Notes: generated by a model not told the origin, from the letters alone. Counted from the first letter of the stretch, positions 6,293-16,255 are shown. The stretch is DNA of 64,000 nucleotides from Streptomyces sp. CC0208 (GCF_003443735.1 NZ_CP031969.1:3100001-3164000); one strand, 5' to 3'. Made by a program: numbers and translations.

Positions 6293-8830
6293 TCAGCTCG
6301 GGTTGGTGTCGATGACCCCGACGCGCTCGGCCGCCGTCTTGCCGCGCAGCGCCTTGCGGAGGGCGGAGGCCACGTCCTCGGGCAGGACGTCGCGCTTGCC
6401 GCTCGCGCCGTTGATCTGCACGCCCGCGAAGGTGGTGCCGTACGCCTCCTTGAGCGCTTCGAGGTTGTACGTCTCCACGAGCTTGCCGTCGACCGCCTTG
6501 AAGCCGAGGATCTTCGGCAGGGACAGCGAGCCGAACTTGATGCTGTGCGTCGCGTCGGTCTTGATGATGACGATCTCGGACATCGCGGGTTCCGCGAACT
6601 CCTTCATCATCCGGTCGACCTCGGCGTTCGAGATCGTCGGCTGCTTGGTGGTCGTCGGCAGCGTCACCTTGCCCGCGGTGCCGGTCTCCACCTGGGTGCG
6701 GTACGCCTCCTCGACCGCGGTGGTCGACCTGGCGACGTCGATGCCCTTGCCCGCCTTGCCGTACACGGCGACGGCCTTGCCGTTGACGAACTTGATCGTG
6801 CCGTCGGTCGCCGAGCCCGCGCCGCCCGAGGCGTCCTCCAGGGCCGCCTGGAGCTTCTCCTCGTCGACCGGCATGACCGGGTCGACGACCCGGTGGTTGC
6901 CGAAGAGGGAGCCGATGACGGAGATCGGGTTGTAGTCGCTCTTCGCGGCCGCGGCGACCGTGGCCTGGTCGTCGAGCTGGAGCCCCGCCTGGTCCGGCTT
7001 GAGCGAGACGGTGTCGCCGCCGACCGACAGCTTCAGCGCCTCGTTCACCCGGTCGCCGAGGGAGTCGTCGAGCTTCTTGACCGCGTCGTCGCGGGTGCCG
7101 CCGCCGATGTCCACGCCGAGCACGGTGGTGCCCTTGGGCACGTCGGAGCGGTTCATCAGGAGACCGGCGCCGTAGGCACCGACGCCCAGCAGGACCACCG
7201 TGCCGCCGACCATCGCCAGCTTGCTGCGGCCCTTCTTTTTCTTCTTCTTCGCCGCGGCGGCCGGGGCCGCCTGCGACGCGGTGTCGGGCAGCTTCGGGGG
7301 CGTACGGCCGTCGGTGCCCGGTCCGAAGGGGGCGTTCTGGGCGCCCGACGGCACGACCGGCATGCCGCTGGTGACGGTGTGTCCGGAGACGTTGTCCGGG
7401 GCGCCGTAACCGGGAGCGCCCGGTCCCGGGGCCGGCTTCTGCGGGGTGAGGATCGCGGTGTCGTCGCTCAGACCGCCACCGGGGCCGAGACCGGCACCGG
7501 GAGCACCGCCGGGGGCGGGGGCGCCGGGGCCGCCCGGCCGACCGAGGGTGCCGGGGCCGCCCGGAGCGGACTGGCCGGGCTGACCGCCGGAGATGCCCGG
7601 GGCACCGGGGCCCGCGGGGCCGCCGGAGATGCCGGGGCCGCCCGGGCCACGGGATCCGCCGGGGCCGCCTGGACCGCGTGCGCCGCTGCCCGGGCCGCCG
7701 CCCTGGCCGTTGAAGCTGTCGGGACCGTTGAAGGGCTCGCCGCCGAAGGACTCGGCCCTGGCGAAGGGGTCCGGTCCTGCGGGCGGCACGACCGGGCCGT
7801 CGCCGGTGACCGGGCCGCCCGTCGGGCCCGCGGGACCCTGGGACCCGCCCGGGCCGCCGGCGCCCTGCGTTCCGCCGAAACCGCCGCCGTAGTCGATCCG
7901 GCCGCCCTGGCCGCCGTAGTCGATCTGGCCGTTCTGCCCGCCGGGGCCGGCCGGGACACCGGGGCCGCCCGGCGCACCGAAGCCGCTCTGGCCGTTCGGA
8001 CCACCGGCGGGGCCGCCGTAGCCGCCCTGGCCGTTCTCCTCGCCCGGGACGCCCGAGCCGTTGCCGTTCTCCGCGAAGTACGGCAGCTCGTCGCGGCGGG
8101 GTTCGGTGCCTCGCTGGCCGGCGTTCAGCGCCTCGGTGACGTCGAAGGAGCCGGTGCCGCCGCCGTGGCCCGGGGCCACCGGACCGCCCGTGGCACCCGG
8201 GAGCCCGGCGCCGTTCGTGGCGCCGGAACGGGAACCGCCCGGCACGCTCATGGAACCGACCACCCCACCGGGGCGCCCGGCACCGGGGCGCGCACCGCCG
8301 GACGCGGCCGCACCGGCACCGGCACCGCCGTGGCGGGGGCCGGACGCACCGGGGCTGCCGGCACCGGCCGCACCCGCGCCCGAACCGCCCGGCAGACCGA
8401 CTCCGTTGCCGGCACCCGCGCCCGGACCGCCCTTGGCGGGGCCGGACTTGCGGGGCGCGAACCAGTCGCTCTGCCTCTCCTCGGCGGTCGGCGGGGCGGG
8501 TTCGGCGGGCAGTTCGACCGTGCCGGTGGTCGAGGAGGGACTCGGCGTCGGCGCCTCGGCCTCCGGACCGCTGTCACCGGAACTCTCCGCTTCCGCGACG
8601 GGCTGACGCACGACGACCGGCGGAATGGGCCGCGAACCGGGGATGTTGATCCGGATCCGGGTCGTCAGCGTGGTCTCGGTCTTGCGTTCCTCCGGCTGCG
8701 TGGCCGAACGGCCCGCGTCCGGACCGCCGTCGGAAGCCATGGGCGTCCCGTACGGCGGCGTGCCCGAGGGGTAGGCGGCTCCGCCGCGCCCGTTGGGCCC
8801 GGAGGACGGACTGTCAGTTTCACGACTCAA
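6293..8830 (-). CDS. Membrane-anchored peptidoglycan-binding (VanW-type N-domain) protein with Gly/Pro-rich cytoplasmic region
   Basis: An 845-residue type II membrane protein. Residues 1 to about 525 are low complexity, rich in Gly and Pro, with many collagen-like GPG/GGP triplets and some patches of Gly-Gln-Gly. A basic run of six lysines (about 527-532) is followed by one transmembrane helix (LAMVGGTVVLLGVGAYGAGL, about 537-557). The outside part (about 565-845) resembles the putative peptidoglycan-binding domain PG_binding_4 found before VanW domains (TTVLGVDIGGGTRDDAVKKL and later KVTLPTTTKQPTISNAEVDR). No VanW domain follows: the protein ends soon after the second lobe. It likely links the cytoplasm to the cell wall; the role of the repeat region is unknown. 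The ATG is preceded by a short region without a clear competing start. Confidence 0.8.
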   Translation of the reverse strand: MSRETDSPSSGPNGRGGAAYPSGTPPYGTPMASDGGPDAGRSATQPEERKTETTLTTRIRINIPGSRPIPPVVVRQPVAEAESSGDSGPEAEAPTPSPSSTTGTVELPAEPAPPTAEERQSDWFAPRKSGPAKGGPGAGAGNGVGLPGGSGAGAAGAGSPGASGPRHGGAGAGAAASGGARPGAGRPGGVVGSMSVPGGSRSGATNGAGLPGATGGPVAPGHGGGTGSFDVTEALNAGQRGTEPRRDELPYFAENGNGSGVPGEENGQGGYGGPAGGPNGQSGFGAPGGPGVPAGPGGQNGQIDYGGQGGRIDYGGGFGGTQGAGGPGGSQGPAGPTGGPVTGDGPVVPPAGPDPFARAESFGGEPFNGPDSFNGQGGGPGSGARGPGGPGGSRGPGGPGISGGPAGPGAPGISGGQPGQSAPGGPGTLGRPGGPGAPAPGGAPGAGLGPGGGLSDDTAILTPQKPAPGPGAPGYGAPDNVSGHTVTSGMPVVPSGAQNAPFGPGTDGRTPPKLPDTASQAAPAAAAKKKKKKGRSKLAMVGGTVVLLGVGAYGAGLLMNRSDVPKGTTVLGVDIGGGTRDDAVKKLDDSLGDRVNEALKLSVGGDTVSLKPDQAGLQLDDQATVAAAAKSDYNPISVIGSLFGNHRVVDPVMPVDEEKLQAALEDASGGAGSATDGTIKFVNGKAVAVYGKAGKGIDVARSTTAVEEAYRTQVETGTAGKVTLPTTTKQPTISNAEVDRMMKEFAEPAMSEIVIIKTDATHSIKFGSLSLPKILGFKAVDGKLVETYNLEALKEAYGTTFAGVQINGASGKRDVLPEDVASALRKALRGKTAAERVGVIDTNPS

Positions 8831-8988
8831 GGCAGGTTCTCCCGGTTGGCTCCGCCGCCCGTTTCGACCTCACTGCTTCGGGCGCCGGCGGCGCGCACCA
8901 CCATACTGGCCACTTCTGGCCTGTATCCCACGACCGCCGGGGAAACCCACACGGGACTCGCACGCGCGCGATGTGGAGAAGTGGTACG

Positions 8989-9399
8989 TCACTTGCCAAG
9001 TCGGGCGGCGTCGCCGCCCGGTTGCCGCCCTTGCCCAAGGGTGGCGCAGATCACAGCCACAGCCATGCCGCCGAGCAGGAAGAGATAGGAGCCACTTCCT
9101 GCGGCGAAGACGAAGTCGCCTTCCGGACGGCTGGTGGTGAGAAAGATGACGGCGAGCATCCAGCCGCCGGCGGGCGCGACGGCTCCGGCCCGGCCGGCGG
9201 CGGCGCGGGCCCCGCCGAGCAGCAGTCCGGCCTCGCCGAGCAGCGCGAGCAGCAGTCCGCCCGGGAACCAGCCCCCCTGCACCAGCGCTCCGGCGAGCCC
9301 CACGACCGCCCCGAGCACGAAAAGGCCGAGGTAGGCGGCGACCCGTCCGGCGGAGGGGCGCTGCAGGGGCTGGGCCAGCATCGACGTACGGTCGCTCAT
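8989..9399 (-). CDS. DUF6113-like small membrane protein overlapping mshB
   Basis: A 136-residue protein with four hydrophobic segments ([69 protein letters not shown]) and short polar ends. Its ATG overlaps the mshB stop by four bases, so the two are co-translated. I recall this uncharacterised family next to mshB in Streptomyces. The length is as expected for the family. A role in the membrane linked to mycothiol metabolism is possible only by association. Confidence 0.8.
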   Translation of the reverse strand: MSDRTSMLAQPLQRPSAGRVAAYLGLFVLGAVVGLAGALVQGGWFPGGLLLALLGEAGLLLGGARAAAGRAGAVAPAGGWMLAVIFLTTSRPEGDFVFAAGSGSYLFLLGGMAVAVICATLGQGRQPGGDAARLGK

Positions 9400-10253
9400 G
9401 ACGCGCCCTCGATCCCGGAGAACAGGTCGGTCTCCCTGGTGTCCCCGGGTTCCCCTCTCACCAGTTCGTAGTACTCGGTGGTGAAGAGAGGTTGCGCGAG
9501 TTCGTTGGAGAGCGCGAAGTACGCCCCGGACACGTCGATCTGGGTCGCGTGGGCGGCCATCGCGGCGCTCTTGGCGGTGGCGTACGCGGTGCCGTCGATC
9601 TCGGTGGTGATCCGCTCGTCGTCCACCACGCCCGGCACGTCGTCCAGGACGGCGGACTTGGTGAAGGGGAGGCCGGGCAGGTCGGCGTGGAGCTGGGCGA
9701 AGGCCCGCTCACCGATCGCACGCGGGACGCGGTTCCAGTAGACCTTCGGGATCCGCCATCCGGCGTCGGCGGCGAGCTCGACGGCGCGCATGGCGACGCG
9801 GTGGGCCTGGATGTGGTCGGGGTGGCCGTAGCCGCCGTGGTCGTCGTAGGTGACGAGGACCTGGGGGCACACCTCCAGGATCACCTCGACGAGATGGCGG
9901 GCCGCGTCGTCGACATCGGCCCGCCAGAAGCAGGCGGGGTCGTCGTTCTCCGGGAGGCCCATCATTCCGGAGTCCTGGTAGCGCCCGGCGCCGCCGAGCA
10001 GGCGGAAGTCCGCGACGCCGAGTTCACGCATGGCCGCGGTGAGCTCGCCGCGCCTGTGCTCGCCGAGAGCGGCGCCGGTCAGGTGCCGCAGTCCGGGCGG
10101 GATGACCTCGCCGAGTTCGCCGAGGGTGCAGGTGACCAGGGTCACCCGGGCTCCCTCGGCCGCGTACCTGGCCATGGTCGCGCCGTTGTTGATCGACTCG
10201 TCGTCCGGGTGCGCGTGCACCAGGAGAAGACGCCGAGCGGGCTGTTCCGTCAT
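9396..10253 (-). CDS. mshB: GlcNAc-inositol deacetylase MshB (mycothiol synthesis)
   Basis: A 285-residue LmbE/PIG-L family zinc hydrolase that removes acetyl from N-acetylglucosaminyl-inositol to give GlcN-Ins, the second enzymatic step before cysteine ligation by MshC. The zinc motif AHPDDE gives ligands H15 and D18, and the third is in GHPDH (H147). Full family length. The related amidase Mca is similar; MshB is preferred because of context (DUF6113-like neighbour, conserved locus) and the [15 protein letters not shown] region. It is cytoplasmic. Starts at an ATG; the downstream gene overlaps by ATGA. Confidence 0.9.
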   Translation of the reverse strand: MTEQPARRLLLVHAHPDDESINNGATMARYAAEGARVTLVTCTLGELGEVIPPGLRHLTGAALGEHRRGELTAAMRELGVADFRLLGGAGRYQDSGMMGLPENDDPACFWRADVDDAARHLVEVILEVCPQVLVTYDDHGGYGHPDHIQAHRVAMRAVELAADAGWRIPKVYWNRVPRAIGERAFAQLHADLPGLPFTKSAVLDDVPGVVDDERITTEIDGTAYATAKSAAMAAHATQIDVSGAYFALSNELAQPLFTTEYYELVRGEPGDTRETDLFSGIEGAS

Positions 10254-10311
10254 GGCCCCAGCCTACGAGGAGCCACCGACAGTCCCGCTCAGCCGGGTCG
10301 TCGGGGACGGG

Positions 10312-10506
10312 TCAGAACTTGATACTGCCGATCATGCCCGCGATGTTGGTCGTCAGCTCGCTGATCGTCGGTGCGATCGAAGAGGCGGCGAGATAGAAGC
10401 CGAGCAGGATGCACACGACGGCGTGCCCGCCCTTCAGTCCCGACTTCTTCACCAACAAGAAGACGATGATCGCCAGCAGCACTACCGCCGAAATTGAGAG
10501 TGCCAC
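10312..10506 (-). CDS. Small two-helix membrane protein, unknown function
   Basis: A 64-residue protein almost entirely made of two hydrophobic segments (SISAVVLLAIIVFLLV and AVVCILLGFYLAASSIA) joined by KKSGLKGGH. Translation begins at a GTG with a strong GGAGGTGAG ribosome-binding site, which supports a real gene. It lies just upstream of mshB on the same strand with a 58-bp gap and divergent from the peptidase gene. I do not recognise a named family; small hydrophobic proteins of this kind occur widely in Streptomyces and near plasmid transfer genes. Confidence 0.7.
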   Translation of the reverse strand: MALSISAVVLLAIIVFLLVKKSGLKGGHAVVCILLGFYLAASSIAPTISELTTNIAGMIGSIKF

Positions 10507-10683
10507 GGCGGCTCACCTCCAAAGATCCCAAGAGCGCGGGGGGTCGGACCAGGGGGGCAGATAAATCCATACAGCAGCCAGCGGATTCATACCCACTATG
10601 CGGTAGTGATCATAACTATCCGGGCCTGCGCATCCGTCGGCGCACGGCCGCACAAGGGGGCGCATGGCCAATATGGTCGGGTC

Positions 10684-12804
10684 ATGACGACCGAGCCTGA
10701 CTCCTTTCCCCGTCGGCACGCCCGTACCCAGCGCTTCACCGTCGGCGCGCCGCGCGCGTTCACCGTGGCGCCCGACGGATCGCGTGTCGTGTTCCTGCGC
10801 TCGAACTCGGGCACCAACCGGGCCAATTCGCTGTGGGTGCTCGACGCGGCGGACGGCGGGGAGCGCGTGGCGGCCGACCCGCGCGCCCTCCTGGGCAACA
10901 CCGAGGAACGCCTGTCGGCCGCGGAGCGGGCGCGCCGCGAGCGCAGCCGCGAGGGCGGTGCCGGCATCGTCGGCTATGCCACCGACACAGCCGTCGAGTT
11001 GGCCTCTTTCGCCTTGTCAGGGCGGCTTTTCACGGCGGAGCTGCGGGCCGGGACGGCACGTGAACTGCCCGCCTCCGGACCGGTGATCGACCCTCGCCCG
11101 GCCCCTGACGGACGGCACATCGCGTACGTCGCCCGGGGCTCCCTGCGGGTCGTGGGCGCCGAGGGCGAGGACGACCGGGCGCTGGCAACTCCGGAGTCGG
11201 ATCAGGTCACCTACGGCCTCGCGGAGTTCATCGCGGCCGAGGAGATGGGCCGGTCACGGGGCTTCTGGTGGTCGCCGCAGTCCGATCGGCTGCTGGTCGC
11301 GCGCGTGGACGACACGCCGGTGCGGCGCTGGTGGATCTCCGATCCGGCCCACCCGATGCGTGAGCCACACCACGTCCCGTACCCGGCCGCGGGCACCCCC
11401 AACGCGGACGTCCGGCTGTTCGTGATCGCTCTGGACGGGGTGCGCACGGAGGTCTCCTGGGACCGGAAGCGCTATCCGTATCTGGCCCATGTGCACTGGT
11501 CAGCCGCGGGTGCCCCGCTGCTGCTCGTACAGGCGCGCGACCAGCGCAGTCAGCTGTATCTGGCGGTGGACCCGGAGTCCGGAGCAACCCGGATGGTGCA
11601 CGCGGACGAAGATCCAACTTGGCTGGATCTTTTCCCTGGGGTGCCCTGCTGGAGCCCTTCGGGGCAGCTCGTTCGCATCGCCGACGAAGGCGGCGCGCGG
11701 GTGCTCGCGGTCGGTGAACGGCCGCTGACCGGACCGCAGTTGCACATCCGCGCGGTGCTGGACGTCACCCGGGACGACGTACTGGTCTCGGCGTCGGCAG
11801 GCACCGAGGCCGAGTCCCCGGAGCTGGGCGAGGTGCACGTCTACCGGGTGAACGAGCTCGGAGTGGAGCGCTTGTCGCAGGAGCCCGGCGTGCACTCGGC
11901 GGTGCGCGCCGGGGGCGTGACCGTACTGGTGTCGGCGACCCTCGACCGGCCGGGCGCCCGCGCGCGGGTACTGCGCGACGGCAAGGAGACGGCGACTGTC
12001 ACGTCATACGCGGAAGATCCCGGTTTGACCCCGCGCGTGACACTCACCGAGGGGGGCGCACGCAGGATCCCGTGCGCCGTGCTTATGCCGCAGGACTACG
12101 CCGGTGACAGCCCCCTTCCGGTTTTGCTGGACCCGTACGGGGGTCCGCACGGACAGCGGGTGGTCGCCGCGCACAACCCGCACCTCACCTCGCAGTGGTT
12201 CGCCGACCAGGGCTTCGCGGTGGTCGTGGCCGACGGCCGGGGCACCCCGGGCCGCTCCCCCGCCTGGGAGAAGGCCGTCCGGGACGACCTCGCGGCGGTG
12301 ACGCTCCAGGACCAGGTCGACGCGCTCCAGGCGCTCGCCGAGGACTTCCCGCTGGACCTCTCCCGGGTCGCGATCCGCGGCTGGTCCTTCGGCGGCTATC
12401 TGGCGGCCCTCGCGGTGCTGCGCCGCCCGGACGTCTTCCACGCGGCGGTGGTGGGCGCCCCGGTCACCGATCTGCGGCTGTACGACACCCACTACCAGGA
12501 GCGCTACCTCGGCCACCCGGACGAGCAGCCGGCGGTCTATCGCCGCAACTCGCTGGTCGACGACGAGGGTCTGGTCGACGCGGCCGAGCCGCACCGCCCG
12601 ATGATGATCATCCACGGCCTCGCGGACGACAACGTGGTGGTCGCCCACTCCCTGCGCCTGTCCTCGGCCCTGCTGGCCGCCGGCCGCCCGCACGAGGTGC
12701 TGCCGCTGTCCGGCGTGACCCACATGACCCCGCAGGAGACGGTCGCGGAGAACCTGCTGCGGCTTCAGCTGGACTTCCTGAAGCGGTCGTTGCGGGTGGC
12801 GTAG
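10684..12804 (+). CDS. Prolyl oligopeptidase / DPP-IV-like serine peptidase (S9)
   Basis: A 706-residue cytoplasmic-type peptidase with no signal peptide. Residues 1 to about 430 form the DPP-IV-like beta-propeller (repeated WSP motifs such as GFWWSPQSDRLLVARVDD); the rest is the alpha/beta-hydrolase domain. The catalytic triad can be read as S568 in GWSFGG, D648 in HGLADDNV and H680 in GVTHMTP. EE in FIAAEEMGR is the N-terminus-binding pair typical of dipeptidyl peptidases, so it probably removes N-terminal dipeptides. I chose the ATG at 10684; TATGGT lies six bases before it and no good ribosome-binding site is present, so a leaderless mRNA is possible. Adjacent peptide importers suggest that it processes imported peptides. 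Confidence 0.9.
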   Translation: MTTEPDSFPRRHARTQRFTVGAPRAFTVAPDGSRVVFLRSNSGTNRANSLWVLDAADGGERVAADPRALLGNTEERLSAAERARRERSREGGAGIVGYATDTAVELASFALSGRLFTAELRAGTARELPASGPVIDPRPAPDGRHIAYVARGSLRVVGAEGEDDRALATPESDQVTYGLAEFIAAEEMGRSRGFWWSPQSDRLLVARVDDTPVRRWWISDPAHPMREPHHVPYPAAGTPNADVRLFVIALDGVRTEVSWDRKRYPYLAHVHWSAAGAPLLLVQARDQRSQLYLAVDPESGATRMVHADEDPTWLDLFPGVPCWSPSGQLVRIADEGGARVLAVGERPLTGPQLHIRAVLDVTRDDVLVSASAGTEAESPELGEVHVYRVNELGVERLSQEPGVHSAVRAGGVTVLVSATLDRPGARARVLRDGKETATVTSYAEDPGLTPRVTLTEGGARRIPCAVLMPQDYAGDSPLPVLLDPYGGPHGQRVVAAHNPHLTSQWFADQGFAVVVADGRGTPGRSPAWEKAVRDDLAAVTLQDQVDALQALAEDFPLDLSRVAIRGWSFGGYLAALAVLRRPDVFHAAVVGAPVTDLRLYDTHYQERYLGHPDEQPAVYRRNSLVDDEGLVDAAEPHRPMMIIHGLADDNVVVAHSLRLSSALLAAGRPHEVLPLSGVTHMTPQETVAENLLRLQLDFLKRSLRVA

Positions 12805-12824
12805 GGCGATGGCGCGGTAACAGC

Positions 12825-12860
12825 AGCGGGCCGGGACGACATGGCGCGTCCCGGCCCGCT
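12825..12860. terminator. Bidirectional hairpin terminator
   Basis: A perfect 14-bp stem (12825-12838 AGCGGGCCGGGACG with 12847-12860) and eight-base loop lie between the convergent peptidase gene and the first oligopeptide transporter operon. It can stop transcription from both sides. Confidence 0.85.
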
Positions 12861-12939
12861 TACGGCACCCGCACGGCCGTACGTCTTAGAGACTGACGCG
12901 TCCGTATATCGGAACCGGGTCAGTCAAGTTGCCTCCGTG

Positions 12940-13977
12940 TTACTCCGGCTCCTCGGCCGGGACGACCTGTTTCTCCTCCGCGAAGTGGCACGCCGAGTCG
13001 TGTGCCGCCGGGCCGCCCGCGAACCGGAACTCCGCGGGCACCGCCAGCGCCGGGACCTCCAGCGCGCAGCGCTCCTGCGCCTTCCAGCAGCGGGTGCGGA
13101 AGCGGCACCCGGACGGAATGTTCGTCGGGGACGGGACGTCACCCGTGAGGATGATCCGCTCGCGGTGTTCGCGGGCCTCCGGGTCGGGCACCGGCACGGC
13201 GGACAGCAGCGCCTGGGTGTAGGGATGCGTCGGATGGTCGTAGATCTCCTCGTCCCGGCCGATCTCCACGATCCGCCCGAGGTACATCACCCCGACCCGG
13301 TCCGAGATGTGCCGGACGATCGACAGGTCGTGCGCGATGAAGAGGTACGACAGCTCGAACTCGCTCTGGAGCCGGTCCAGGAGGTTGATCACCTGGGCCT
13401 GGACGGAGACGTCGAGGGCGGAGACCGGTTCGTCGGCGACGATGACCTCCGGGCGCAGGGCGAGCCCCCTCGCGATGCCGATGCGCTGGCGCTGACCGCC
13501 GGAGAACTGGTGCGGATAGCGGTTGATGTACTCGGGGTTGAGGCCCACGACGTCCAGCAGGTCCTGGACCTTCTTGCGCCGGTCGCCCTTGGGGGCCACC
13601 TCGGGGTGGATGTCGTACGGCTCCCCGATGATGTCGCCGACCGTCATCCGGGGGTTGAGGGAGGTGTACGGGTCCTGGAAGACCATCTGGATGTTGCGGC
13701 GGACCGACTTGAGCGCCTTGCCGGAGAGCTTGGTGATGTCCTCGCCCTTGTACTTGATCGCGCCTTGCGTCGGCCGCTCCAGGTTGACCAGCATCTTGGC
13801 GACGGTCGACTTGCCGCAGCCGGACTCCCCGACGATGCCGAGGGTCTCTCCCTTGTGGAGCGTGAAGTCCACGCTGTCCACGGCCTTGACGGCACCGACC
13901 TGTTTCTTGAACAGGATGCCCCGGGTCAACGGGTAGTGCTTGACCAGTCCATCCACTTCCAGGATCGGCTCAACCAT
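12940..13977 (-). CDS. Oligopeptide ABC transporter ATPase (DppF/OppF type), first locus
   Basis: A 345-residue ATPase from the ATG at 13977, which overlaps the preceding ATPase stop by eight bases; an upstream ATG at 14007 would add ten residues. Walker [10 protein letters not shown], signature [14 protein letters not shown], Walker [13 protein letters not shown], and switch His in IAHDLSIV. The oligo_HPY tail is present ([15 protein letters not shown]), with four cysteines in [14 protein letters not shown] and ACHF. It pairs with the next ATPase on the cytoplasmic face of the permease dimer. It is nearly colinear with the ATPase at 25537-26685, sharing long identical stretches around [20 protein letters not shown]. 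The peptide preference is unknown. Confidence 0.93.
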   Translation of the reverse strand: MVEPILEVDGLVKHYPLTRGILFKKQVGAVKAVDSVDFTLHKGETLGIVGESGCGKSTVAKMLVNLERPTQGAIKYKGEDITKLSGKALKSVRRNIQMVFQDPYTSLNPRMTVGDIIGEPYDIHPEVAPKGDRRKKVQDLLDVVGLNPEYINRYPHQFSGGQRQRIGIARGLALRPEVIVADEPVSALDVSVQAQVINLLDRLQSEFELSYLFIAHDLSIVRHISDRVGVMYLGRIVEIGRDEEIYDHPTHPYTQALLSAVPVPDPEAREHRERIILTGDVPSPTNIPSGCRFRTRCWKAQERCALEVPALAVPAEFRFAGGPAAHDSACHFAEEKQVVPAEEPE

Positions 13978-14944
13978 TGAGGCACTCCGTCCAGAAGTGA
14001 CAGGCACTGGCCCGTCCGTCGTCGACTTCGTACAGAGGTGGTACGTCCGTACGGCACACGTCCCGGGCCATCGGGCAGCGGGGGTTGAACGCGCAACCCG
14101 GCGGGATGTGCATCAGGTTGGGCGGCAGACCCTTGATCGCGTACAGCTCCTGACCCTTCTGGTCGAGACGGGGGATGGAGTCGAGAAGTCCGCGGGTGTA
14201 GGGGTGGGCGGGCGCCTTGTAGATGTCGTGCACGGGGGCCTGCTCGACGATCCGTCCGGCGTACATGACGGCGATCCGGTCGGCCACGTCCGCGACGACG
14301 CCGAGGTCGTGAGTGATGAGGATGAGGCCCATGTGGTACTCGCGCTGGAGCTCGGCGAGCAGTTCCATCACCTGGGCCTGGACGGTGACGTCGAGCGCGG
14401 TGGTCGGTTCGTCGGCGATGATCAGCGCGGGTTCCAGGGCGAGCGCCATCGCGATCATGATGCGCTGGCGCATACCGCCGGAGAACTGGTGCGGGTAGGC
14501 CTTCACGCGCTCCTTGGCGGCCGGGATGCGCACCCGGTCCATCAGCTCGACGGCCTTGGTCCGCGCGTCCTTCTTCGACATGCCCCGGTGCACGACGAAC
14601 ATCTCGCCGAGCTGGTCGCCGACGGAGAGCACGGGGTTGAGGGAGGACAGCGCGTCCTGGAAGATCATCGCCATCTCGGCACCGCGGACCCTGCGCCGCT
14701 CCTCCTCCTTCAGCTTCAGCAGGTCCCGCCCCTGGAAGACGATCTCGCCCCCGGTGATCCTGCCGGGCGGCATGTCGAGGATCCCCATGATCGCCTGCGC
14801 GGTCACCGACTTCCCCGACCCGGACTCCCCGAGCACCGCGAGGGTCTCCCCCGCGTCCACCTGGTAGTCGACCCCGTTGACCGCCTTGGCCACCCCGTCC
14901 CTGGTCCTGAACTCCACCTGCAGATCACGCACTTCGAGCAGCAC
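13970..14944 (-). CDS. Oligopeptide ABC transporter ATPase (DppD/OppD type), first locus
   Basis: A 324-residue ATPase. Walker [10 protein letters not shown] (Thr/Ser to Val variation after the Ser, as in many OppD), signature [14 protein letters not shown], Walker [13 protein letters not shown], switch His in ITHDLGVV. The C-terminal tail has [14 protein letters not shown] and four cysteines ([18 protein letters not shown]). The start is a GTG with GGTGAG seven bases upstream, shortly after a TGA that is a duplicate of the permease stop. An insertion of 336 bp separates it from the permease gene, unlike the matching junction at 27727/27738, which is only 10 bp. Confidence 0.93.
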   Translation of the reverse strand: MLLEVRDLQVEFRTRDGVAKAVNGVDYQVDAGETLAVLGESGSGKSVTAQAIMGILDMPPGRITGGEIVFQGRDLLKLKEEERRRVRGAEMAMIFQDALSSLNPVLSVGDQLGEMFVVHRGMSKKDARTKAVELMDRVRIPAAKERVKAYPHQFSGGMRQRIMIAMALALEPALIIADEPTTALDVTVQAQVMELLAELQREYHMGLILITHDLGVVADVADRIAVMYAGRIVEQAPVHDIYKAPAHPYTRGLLDSIPRLDQKGQELYAIKGLPPNLMHIPPGCAFNPRCPMARDVCRTDVPPLYEVDDGRASACHFWTECLNG

Positions 14945-14950
14945 GGAGAC

Positions 14951-15286
14951 TCACCTCAGCTTCCGGTCGGGGCGTCGCGGGTCGGCTGGAACGGGGGCGC
15001 GAGGGACGTGGTGCGATGTTCGACGACCAAGCCCCCGCTCTCCTGGCACACGCGAACCCCCCGCGCTGACGGACCGCCAACGCAGCGCCCCCACCCCCAC
15101 AGGACACCGAACCCGCCGCACCACGGCCCCTGGGCTGCAGCCCCGCTCCCGCCCCGGTCCCCTCCCCGGGACGGCACCCCAGCGCCCCGGCGCCACAGCC
15201 CGCCGAACACACCACACCACGACGCCCCGGCCCCCAGCCCCGCCCGCCTCCAACACACCCTCGCCCGCCAGGGCTCTCATGTCCGC
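14951..15286 (-). other. 336-bp insertion bounded by a duplicated permease 3' end
   Basis: The last 30 bases of the permease gene (15287-15317, encoding DPKLR and stop) recur in imperfect form at 14951-14980 (28 of 31 aligned positions). The interval is 336 bp, a multiple of three, and an open frame of 109 codons (15280-14951) runs through it from an ATG placed 10 bases after the permease stop, ending at the duplicated stop. The encoded peptide (MRALAGEGVLEAGGAGGRG...) is Gly/Arg/Val-rich and unlike any family I know, so I do not call it a gene. Nothing else was seen in this gap. Confidence 0.55.
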
Positions 15287-16255
15287 TCACCTCAGTTTCG
15301 GGTCGAGGGCGTCGCGGACCGCGTCGCCGAGCATGATGAAGGCGAGGACCGTGAGGGCGAGGGCTCCGGCGGGCCAGAGGAGCATGTGGGGGGCGTTGCG
15401 GATGTAGGCGGAGGCCGCGGAGATGTCGATGCCCCAGCTGACCGTGGGGGGCTTGAGGCCCACGCCGAGGTAGGACAGGGTCGCCTCCAGGGAGATGTAC
15501 GTGCCGAGGGCGATGGTCGCGACCACGATCACCGGGGCCACGGCGTTGGGGGCGATGTGGCGGAGCAGCAGGCGGGAGTTGGAGGCGCCCAGGGCCCTCG
15601 CCGCCTGGACGTAGTCGTTCTGTTTGGCGGTGATGACCGAGCCGCGCGCGATGCGGGAGATCTGCGGCCAGCCGAGCAGCACCATGAACCCGATCACCGG
15701 CCACACCGTGCTGCTCGTGACGACCGACAGGAGCACCAGGCCGCCGAGGACCACGGGGATCGCGAAGAAGATGTCGGTGGTGCGGGACAGGATCGAGTCC
15801 GAGAAGCCTCCGAAGAACCCCGCGAGGCCGCCTAGGACCGACCCGAGGAGCGCGACGCCCAGCGTGGCGCAGACGCCGACCGTCACCGACGTACGGGCGC
15901 CGTACACCGTGCGCGTGTAGACGTCGCAGCCCTGGCCGTCGTAGCCGAAGGGAGCGCCGGGCTGGGAGCCCTCCTGGGCCTTGGAGAGGTCGCACTTGAG
16001 CGGGTTGCCCGACGCGATCAGCGACGGCCACAGGGAGATGACGACCAGGAAGACGATCACCAGGGCGGAGATGATGAAGACAGGGTTGCGGCGCAGGTCG
16101 CGCCAGGCGTCGGACCACAGGGAGCGGGGCTTGTCCTGAGGGCCCGTACCGTCGGGGCCCTTCTCCAGGGTGGTGGCCTCGCTCACCGCGAGATCCATCG
16201 CACCGCCCGCTCCGGTCCCGGCGATGGCGCCCTCTGGTTCCTGGTATTCAGGCAT
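15287..16255 (-). CDS. Oligopeptide ABC transporter permease (DppC/OppC type), first locus
   Basis: A 322-residue permease. An N-terminal cytoplasmic tail of about 45 residues precedes six transmembrane segments. The BPD/EAA loop that docks on the ATPases is visible in DYVQAARALGASNSRLLLRH. The extracellular loop carries two cysteines (PLKCDLSKAQEG and GYDGQGCDVYTR), which could form a disulphide. It overlaps the DppB-type permease stop by eight bases, the same junction as in the paralogous operon (28684-28691). Full length for OppC. Confidence 0.93.
   Translation of the reverse strand: MPEYQEPEGAIAGTGAGGAMDLAVSEATTLEKGPDGTGPQDKPRSLWSDAWRDLRRNPVFIISALVIVFLVVISLWPSLIASGNPLKCDLSKAQEGSQPGAPFGYDGQGCDVYTRTVYGARTSVTVGVCATLGVALLGSVLGGLAGFFGGFSDSILSRTTDIFFAIPVVLGGLVLLSVVTSSTVWPVIGFMVLLGWPQISRIARGSVITAKQNDYVQAARALGASNSRLLLRHIAPNAVAPVIVVATIALGTYISLEATLSYLGVGLKPPTVSWGIDISAASAYIRNAPHMLLWPAGALALTVLAFIMLGDAVRDALDPKLR

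Noticed and set aside
6251..9088. Long plus-strand frame opposite the Gly/Pro-rich protein
   Set aside because: It is the complement of a repeat-rich gene, with no ribosome-binding site or recognisable domain.
14951..15280. 109-codon frame in the insertion between permease and ATPase
   Set aside because: Placed well for translation but with low-complexity Gly/Arg/Val sequence and no known family; reported as an oddity, not a gene.
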